This document shows positions 56,851-64,000 of a stretch of DNA of 64,000 bases, one piece after another. The notes below the pieces were generated by a model. It made no database searches and was not told the origin of the DNA. It saw only the letters and a program-made list of their open reading frames with translations. Both the position numbers and the translations under genes were made by a program. Position 1 is the stretch's first letter. Every line of letters starts with the position of its first letter. Source of the DNA: Tetracentron sinense (taxonomy: Eukaryota > Streptophyta > Magnoliopsida > Trochodendrales > Trochodendraceae); assembly GCA_015143295.1 (NCBI GenBank), contig CM026554.1:30145531-30209530 (forward strand), in the 5' to 3' direction.

Positions 56851-58124
56851 CTTTATGAGTCCTTGTTAGTTCCTTATGATCTCTTATGAACCTTATGAAT
56901 TCCTTATGAGCTTATGATTTCTTATGAGCCTTATAAGTCCTTGTGAGCCTTATGATCCTTGGAGACTTATGAACCGATCTTAGACATGATCCATGGAGGT
57001 TATGATCACTTATGAGCCTTGTAACCAATCTTAGACTTATGCATTTCTTATGAGTTCTTAGAAGTCTTGCGAGACTTATGATCCTTGGAGCTTATGCAAG
57101 ATAATAGACATGATCCTTGTGAGCATAAGGTAACCAATCTTAGAGATACCAACCCAAAGTTTGGCTTTGTCAATGTTTATGAACTTATGCTTCTTCTTAT
57201 GAATTTTCCTTTGAAAAACATTTCTTATGATTCTTTAAATACCAGACTTATGAGAAAATCTCGGTTATGTAAAACATAGAGTGCATGGAGTGCTTGTGAG
57301 CATCGCAATATACTTAGGAAACTTCAAACATTTGATACAAGACATATTAACATCATAGTATACTTAGAAAAATCCTAAAAACAAGAAACATCTTCATTCA
57401 TGGTGTTACATCACAATAATCTTGGCCATTAAGCCTATTTCATCAACTTCATACCAACATTATGTTTTATTTAAAGATAATATCCCAAAAATAGATTTAA
57501 CATTGACCTTGAGAAAATCCCCAAATTTGAAACCCTTATTTCTAGGTTGAATCATAACGAAGTTAGAAAATAGGTGTATTTGCTTATGAAATTATAACAA
57601 GTTAGTTAGTAGGGTGTAGTTATCCTTATTCTTGAGGAATCTCCATTAAAATCCACATTCTATGACTTGGATTATCACAAAGCTAGATAGGAGAGTGCAT
57701 TTACAAAATCTTATTCAACATCATACATTCACTCATCTTTTTCAATAGTTGTTCCATAATGGAGCTAGATAGTAGAATGTTCTTACCTTGGAAAAGTCAA
57801 AACCTCTTTGATCTTAAAGCTTGAGATGGTTGAAAAGCTTGGAGAAGTGAAATCGTGCTTGAGGAAGAAGATCCAAGCCTTGAGATGCAAGAATAGTGCT
57901 CCTCTTGATCTCAAATGAAAAGCCCCTTTGGAAACCCCAGATCTCTCCCTTATCCTCTCAAAAGATGTTTCTCAAAGTGTTAAAACCCTTAATCCCACGA
58001 AAATCGAGTATTTATAGTGTTAGGTTTGTGAAAAATCAAAAATACCCATTGGTTATAACTTTTTAAGGTTTCTGGGTTTGGTTTAGGCATTTTTGGGCTC
58101 ATTTGGACGTCTGGAAGGGTCATT

Positions 58125-58173
58125 CGGTCAACCCAAGGTTGCACTCGATCGACCAAATGAGGTTGGGTCAACT
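58125..58173 (-). promoter_or_regulatory. GGTCAACC/TCGATCGACC cluster upstream of the LTR TATA box
   Basis: CGGTCAACCC, CTCGATCGACC and TGGGTCAACTGG in 49 bp lie 110-160 bp upstream (minus orientation) of TATAAATA at 58009-58016. The segment is deleted from the left LTR. Confidence 0.5.
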
Positions 58174-59674
58174 GGTTGCTGCCTCGCTTTGTCCTCTTCG
58201 GTGTTTTGACCATAACTTTTGACTCGCTTATCGGATTTAGATGATTCAACTTGCGTTGGACTCATCATTCAAAGGGAAACAATTTTATATCTAATGAACA
58301 AATCCTAATTATGCGATATTAGTTATCTAAATGGGATCTAAAGCTGACTGGTCTGGAATGGATTGCTGCAGCTCAGATTTTTCAATTGATACGATTTCGG
58401 AAATCCAATATTTAACCTATCTTCGACTAAGAATCTAGAAAAATGGTAAACATGAACATCGAAGAGGGTTTTAATACCTTTCTAATGGTTCAATAATCAC
58501 TTGATTCCGATCAGTAGTGGGAAAATAGAGCTCCTTAAAGTTGAGGGTATGTTAAGGCATCCCTCTTCTTTACAACTTTGATTGTGCCTTGATCACACAA
58601 GAGAGTCTTTAGGACCCTGATCAAACACCTTTAGAGCATTTGAGATGCTTTTACTAGTGACCCTAACCCATTTCTAGCACCACAAGAATACTCTACGCTT
58701 TCCCTTACCCAAACACACCTATCAACACTTAGGGCCTTTCATACTCTTGACTTGAAAACACCTAGAGTATTCTTATACTTAGTGTTTTTGAGTTCACGTA
58801 CTCCTACCCAATTAAACTCAAGGTAAAAACCCTTATTATCATTTATCATAAAACTATAACAATACATGAAGGCTTTTAGCCTTCAACTCATGTGCCTTGA
58901 TACTATTCACAGTACTATTCACATTACTATTCACAACACTATTCACAGGATAGTACAAGTGAATTCTGAACACTCTAAACGCCCAGAGTATGTGTTCATA
59001 CTCTTTCTTTGATCATCTAAACACTCACAGCCCTTAAGAGTACTTCTACTCTTAGTTGAAACCCTTTCTTAGTTGTAACCCTTATGAACATTAAACGGAT
59101 CCGTATAGACCTAAAACACACCAAGACTTAAGGTTTTTTCATACCCTTCATGTTTAACACCTAGAGCATCAAGATATTCTTGTTTTGAGATCCAACACAC
59201 ATACATCGAACCATCATTTCACTGAGAAACACCCAAGAAAATACATAGAGGCCTTGCCTTCTATATGCACTATTCACTTAACACTTAGAGCATTTTTTAT
59301 ACTCTTTGCTTGCTTTCCCAAAGACACCTCACACCCCTTGACTCATACACTAAACTCACATCACAGTAAGGCCATGTAAAAACCCTCACTCTCATTAACC
59401 AAATCGAACTAAAATGAAGGCCTTTGGCCCTTCCAATACTAGTGCCCTCGGCACTATTCACAGTGCATGTGAACTTGGTTTTCACCTCTAAGACTCACAA
59501 CACACCCAATCCTCAACTCATACAACACATATCACATGTTTTACACAAAAAATGTGTTCCCCTTAGCACTAATCAAATGCTATGATCATATGGAAGACCT
59601 TGGCTTGAACACACCTAGTGCTAAGCACTATTCACTCACATGATCAGTGTTTGCAGAAAATCCGAAGCTCTACA

Positions 59675-61620
59675 CATATAAAGAAACCAACATAGGCATA
59701 ACATAGTAAATAAACACTCCTAATTAGCAGCTTAAATAGTTAATATAGACCACGGGGTTCCATCATGCACTATACAAAGTATAGCAGAATGGGAAGAAGG
59801 CTGTTAACAATTAAAAATTACTTAATGCAATTAAATCAAAGGAGATCATAAGTGAACATCATATAACCACCCAAACCAACATATAGATATCACTTCAAAC
59901 ACATGATAACATATTTAATACATTATCATTCTCCAACATTTACATATACATATAAAGAAGCCAACACATTCATAACATAGTAAATTAACACATTCACTTT
60001 CATAGTAAAAAGCATTACAACCTGTAAAAAGTGTGCTTTATCTCTGAAAATGGACAGGTGGTTGGCCCATCTTGAGAGTAGTAAAGGCTTGAGAGTATGG
60101 CTTGCACTCCTCAACATTCACTGTACATAAAGCACATGTAGCTTTATGTACTTGGCTCGCATTATTTGAATTTTATTGGTTGAGATTGTTAGTCACAAGT
60201 ACTTGGCTCGCATTATTAAACTTACAGATATTACCATAAACATGTTAAAATATAATACACAATTACTTTAGTATTCAACTTCTTGTTGGGGCAACTATTC
60301 AATAATCAGGTTTTTGCTCGAAGAGCGTGGGGGAAATTGGATAAAGATTGCCGAAAGCTGTTGTTGTTGTCTTTGATGAAGAAATGATGACATTGTTTTG
60401 CTAATTCCTAATGTATCAGAACAACTCAACAGAAACTCTAATGGAATTAGTTGATAAAGCAGAGCAACTCTACATATCAAATCAGCTATTGAAAGGAAAT
60501 CCATAAATCTAGCACTTGTAAGATTTTCTACATGGTTTATGGTCTTAGCAATGTTCATGGTCCAAACCTGGATAAATTCTACTCCAGTTAAGGTTTTAGT
60601 TGTAGCCAAATAGTGATGATTTATGCATTAATTAAGTATCTCGGGTTATAAGGATGGTCTATAGTCTCCTTGATGGGTTAGGACTCTAATGACTTAAACC
60701 TTAAGTATATATATAATACTTATAGGCTATCGGTCCTGAATCCAACTCCTAAGAAAGCCTACAGTAAGCATCATCCCCATCGAGAGCTAAGGAGTCATGG
60801 AATCTGAAGACTGTGCGCTTCATCGTCATCGACAACTAAAGGTTCTCTTCTTTACTTTCAATGGCCGACACAAGTATGTGATTCTTGAATCTTTGATTGG
60901 CTAGATCCTATAAAATATAACAACACTAACAATGGTTTCTCAAATTTCTAGGGTTTTTTAAGGTTTCTCTGCTAAAACTCTCAACCGAGCAGCTCTATCA
61001 CACTAGGTTTATTAGATTTCTCTATTCTATCAAGAAAACTAGCAGTAGAGAGCGATGAGATTCATGCATCCAACAAATTAATCTCAACTAAGAAGCGCTG
61101 GATGAAACCAAATTTGATATATAGAGAGAGCAAGAACTCTCCCACACAGTGACTTGCAGCTAATATCTACATTACTACATTACTGGGCTTATTTCTCTAT
61201 CAAAGTTTCTCATAGAAGTGGTCCCATGAGATGATCATCAGTTCTATATGCTTAACAACCCGGAGATCTCAAGATCGAGTCTAAAAGCACCATGTTATCG
61301 GTTTCTAGGGGGAGGGTATCCCATGGCAGCACGTGGGGATTAGTCGTAGTCTTGAGCTCTGGACACCCCACGTTTATTAATATATAAATATATATATAGA
61401 ATTAGTTTAAATGGCTTTAACTGCTTACCAAATTCAATTGTTCTTTAAAATATAAAAGAGACCGAATCAAATTAATAAGCATAACACTAACAGAAACAGG
61501 AAAGAATCCAATGAATTTAGCACCGATAGAATTCAGTAAAATTAGTCAACATCAAGTGTAAAAATGAGAGAGATCATATTTCGTTAATTTAAATCTATTA
61601 ACCATTCGTTGAAATGCAAC
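59675..61620. other. Presumed CACTA interior and unassigned sequence
   Basis: Up to about 60290 it is repetitive and related to 49850-50040. A 104-codon minus-strand frame at 60295-60609 has a fairly protein-like composition with a Gln run but matches no family I recognise. Beyond it no gene or element end was found. Confidence 0.35.
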
Positions 61621-61649
61621 AACTAGCTAATAACAGTCACAAGGGTCTA

Positions 61650-63955
61650 GCCCAGAGGTTAGGGTTTGGTTGACCGGGTTGGTCGAGTGCATAGTTTTGG
61701 GCCTGGAGGCCAAGGGTTAGTATGGTAGACTAAGAGATATGCTCGGTAGGCTAAGGTGTAAGTCCGGTAGACTAGGATTAGGCCCAATAGGCCAAGGTTG
61801 GATTTAACCATGGTTGGGATTGCTAATCGGAGTTGAGGGACAAGTTAACCATGGTTTAGGGAAACAAGGTTGGGCTCAGTAGGCCAAGGGTAAGCCTGGT
61901 AGGTGAAGAGATTAGGCCCGATAGGCCAAAAGGGGTTTAACTGGAGTTAGGGTTGCTAACCGGGGTTAAAGGGAGAGTGAACCATGGTTAGGGCTACTAA
62001 CCATGGTTAAAAAGTCCAAAGCAGGTTTTTTGGTCTATTTTGCATTTTTTGATTTTTTTTTTGGATTTTTCCAAGTTTTCAAAAGGGTTTAATGAGTTTA
62101 ACCATGGTTAATGCTAATCATGGTTGAGTTAACCCCAGTTAAGGGTCTAGGCAAGTCTGGAATGGGCCCAAATAGCATGGTAGGGCGTAGAATGACCTCC
62201 TACCTGGTCTGGGCCCTGTTTAAAGCCCAAATAAAAGAAATACAGGGATTGGTGGTAAAATTTTTACCACCAATCCTAAGTATATAGAGATTTAGAATGG
62301 CGGTGGAGAGTCTATCGTTATTTCCAGTCTTTTCCAATACTGGGTTTACTGGTCTGGGGCCTGGTCAGGGATCAAACCATAGGTCATGGACCACTGGGGG
62401 TTAAAGAGGTAATTTGCTTAAGTGTCATACGCCTGTTGACGGTCCAGGGGTTGGTCTGAGATGGGCCCACAGAGGCCTAGAACTCACTGTAATAGAAAAC
62501 TAAGAATGGCGGTAGAGTTTCTACCCCAATTCTGGACAGTTTCCTATTAGGGGCATTTTAACCATGGTTAACCCACTTGGGTTAGCCTGGAATGACCAGG
62601 GTAGACAAGGGAATGTCCTAGGGACCAAACTTGGGCCTTGGAATGGACCAGGACCCACCCTAGAGGGGCATAAGGTTACTGCAAATGAGGAGTTCAGGAA
62701 TGGCGGTAGTGAGTTTACCGTCATTCCTGGTTTTGTCCAGAACTTGATTTCCCCCTTGAGACTGAACTAAGGCTACTTCCAGAGGATTCCTCATGGGCTG
62801 AGGGTCCCCCAAAAATGAGAGGGGGGGTACCATGCACGGTGGGGCCACTGTGACCGAGTTTTAAACCTCAAGGGGGGTCCCCTATGCCTATGAAAGGGCA
62901 AAGGGATCCCTATCCTTGGTTAAAAAAAGAACAAAACTAAAATGAAAAGGGCCCCTGGAGTAGGACCAAGGGTCTTACAATGTTTATAACTTCCTTACCC
63001 TACTAGCTTGGTTCCTTCGGCAATGAAGGAGGTGGTACACGGGGGGTGGAAGGCTTTGAGAGGTATGGGTTAACCCCTGGATGCTCTAAGGTCTCTCTTC
63101 GGATGGAAGACTGGAAGGGAAGGATTGGTTTTCGGATTTTGGCAGAGCTTCCTTTTGGAGTTTTTTGGAGTGAGAGTTTAAGCTTGGGGAGGGGCTGTAT
63201 ATATAGGTCAGGGGAGACCTAGGGTAGTTTAGGGATTAAAACAAAAGTGTTGGACACTATGGGGGCAGAGCTGGATTAGCCAGGGGTGCTAGAACAGTTT
63301 CAATCAAAAATTAGGAATGACGGTAATACCAATACCGCCATTCCTGGTTTAGCCTGAACTAAGAATTGTGGTAGAGTTTCTACCACTATTTCTTATTTTT
63401 TGCTAAAACAGGCCCAACCGTTTGCAATTAGCCTAAATCACTGTACATTTTTCCAAAATTGGAAATGACGGTAATAACTTTACCGTCATTCCTGATTTTT
63501 TCAAAAAAGACCTGTGAGCCCCACTCCAACGGATTTTAGGGCTTGTGGGCCCATGTTTAGGCCCACAGGGTGGTTTGGCTTCGGTTTTGGGTCCTTGGGC
63601 CTAGGGCTTGATTAGGGTTTACCTAGGATTTGACTAGGGTTAGGCCAAGGATTTGACTAGGGTTTACTTAGGTTTAACCTAGGATTTGCCTAGGGTTTGA
63701 CTAGGGTTTACTTAAGTTTGACCTAGGGTTTGCTTAAGGTTTGACTGAGGCTTGACTAAGGTTTACCTAGGGTTAGGCCTAGGGTTTGACTAGGGCTTGC
63801 TTAGGTTTGATCTAGGGCTTGACTAGGGTTTACCTAGGGTTAGGCCTAGGGTTTGCTTACGTTTGACCTTGGGTTCGCCTAGGGTTTGAGGGTGTTAATC
63901 ATGGTTAAGATGATTAACTATGATTAGGAAGGGGTGTAAAAATTGGGTGATTACA
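61650..63955 (-). mobile_element. Long LTR of the hairpin-rich family
   Basis: Ends GGGTGATTACA at 63955; the left boundary is approximate and no TG terminus was found there. It aligns with 47744-49096. Contains many (T)TAACCATGGTTAA words, degenerate CTAGGGTTTACCTAGGG repeats at about 63600-63890, and a minus-strand TATA box TATATATA at 63198-63205. No adjacent primer-binding site is visible, so solo versus paired cannot be decided. Confidence 0.6.
62246..63494 (-). repeat. Series of 31-36 bp hairpins in the LTR
   Basis: Six or more inverted repeats have the form GGAATGRCGGTA-N-TACCGYCATTCC: 62246-62276 (perfect, 15-bp arms, one-base loop), about 62500-62536, 62695-62729, 63312-63347, 63362-63394 and 63460-63494. 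The arms vary together, so pairing is kept while sequence drifts. The last three lie about 110-300 bp upstream of the minus-strand TATA box. Confidence 0.75.
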
Positions 63956-64000
63956 GTTTTCTATCGGCTCTGAGCCAACTAGTTCGAGAGTTATCAATTT
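63956..64000. other. Flank of the terminal LTR
   Basis: 45 bases with no feature. GTTTT directly after the LTR end would be the target duplication to look for on its other side. Confidence 0.3.

Larger units (their letters stand above)
50049..59674 (-). mobile_element. Large non-autonomous LTR element (LARD-like)
   Basis: LTRs are at 50049-52308 and 53885-59674, both starting TGTCG-GACCCAAAATA and ending GCTCTACA. On the minus strand a primer-binding site TGGTATCAGAGC reads at 53869-53880, and a purine tract AAGGGGGAAGGA lies before the left LTR (about 52309-52320). The internal region is only 1.58 kb with no gag or pol. Flanking 5-mers are TATAT and CATAT (one mismatch). The right LTR holds a nested solo LTR; the left LTR lacks about 1.2 kb present in the right. 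Confidence 0.85.
53885..59674 (-). repeat. Right (5') LTR of the LARD-like element
   Basis: About 3457 bp once the nested solo LTR and its duplicated CTTTA are discounted. TATA box TATAAATA is on the minus strand at 58009-58016. It retains the U3 segment 58047-59252 missing from the left copy. Confidence 0.82.

Overview
The window is nuclear DNA of a flowering plant. The evidence is a spliced plant RNA polymerase subunit gene, an E+-class pentatricopeptide repeat (PPR) gene, a DUF4408/DUF761 gene, a broken Kunitz inhibitor gene, and dense plant-type retrotransposons and MITEs. The species cannot be named from this sequence. No CRISPR array, tRNA, rRNA or bacterial operon was seen.

Genic half (1-26000). 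A Kunitz (miraculin-like) inhibitor gene at 1334-1955 is broken by one frameshift. An intronless PPR gene lies on the minus strand (7684-9237). A three-exon NRPB12/RPABC4-type zinc-ribbon subunit gene lies on the plus strand (14613-18596); its exons are so short that it is easily missed. A two-transmembrane DUF4408/DUF761 protein lies on the minus strand (24174-25121). Between them are two solo LTRs with exact 5-bp target duplications (4723-6894; 15294-16981, inside intron 2 of the polymerase gene), several MITEs and foldback elements, SINE-like copies, and two decayed LINE RNase H fragments.

Repeat half (26000-64000). No host gene is supported here. A 1.9-kb foldback element (30515-32440) is built of about 150-bp units. 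Two Tourist-like MITEs sit back to back (34901-35554). From about 38965 there is a nested stack. An internally deleted Tat/Athila-type gypsy element is interrupted in its first LTR by a 6.4-kb gag-only copia element (39455-45864) and in its second LTR by an LTR fragment (47744-49096). A CACTA transposon end follows at 49101. Inside the presumed CACTA sequence is a large non-autonomous LTR element (50049-59674), and its right LTR carries a further solo LTR (54523-56850). The window ends in another long LTR (about 61650-63955).

The most striking pattern is regulatory. In at least five unrelated LTR types, a cluster of short palindromes lies roughly 50-300 bp upstream of the presumed TATA box: GGGTCGACCC, TCGTCGACGA, CTACGATCGATCGTAG, CCGC-N4-GCGG, and 31-36 bp hairpins. 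A second pattern is a dispersed MITE/foldback module pairing CACGTG with a near-palindrome TTAACCGTGGTTAA, seen at about ten places.
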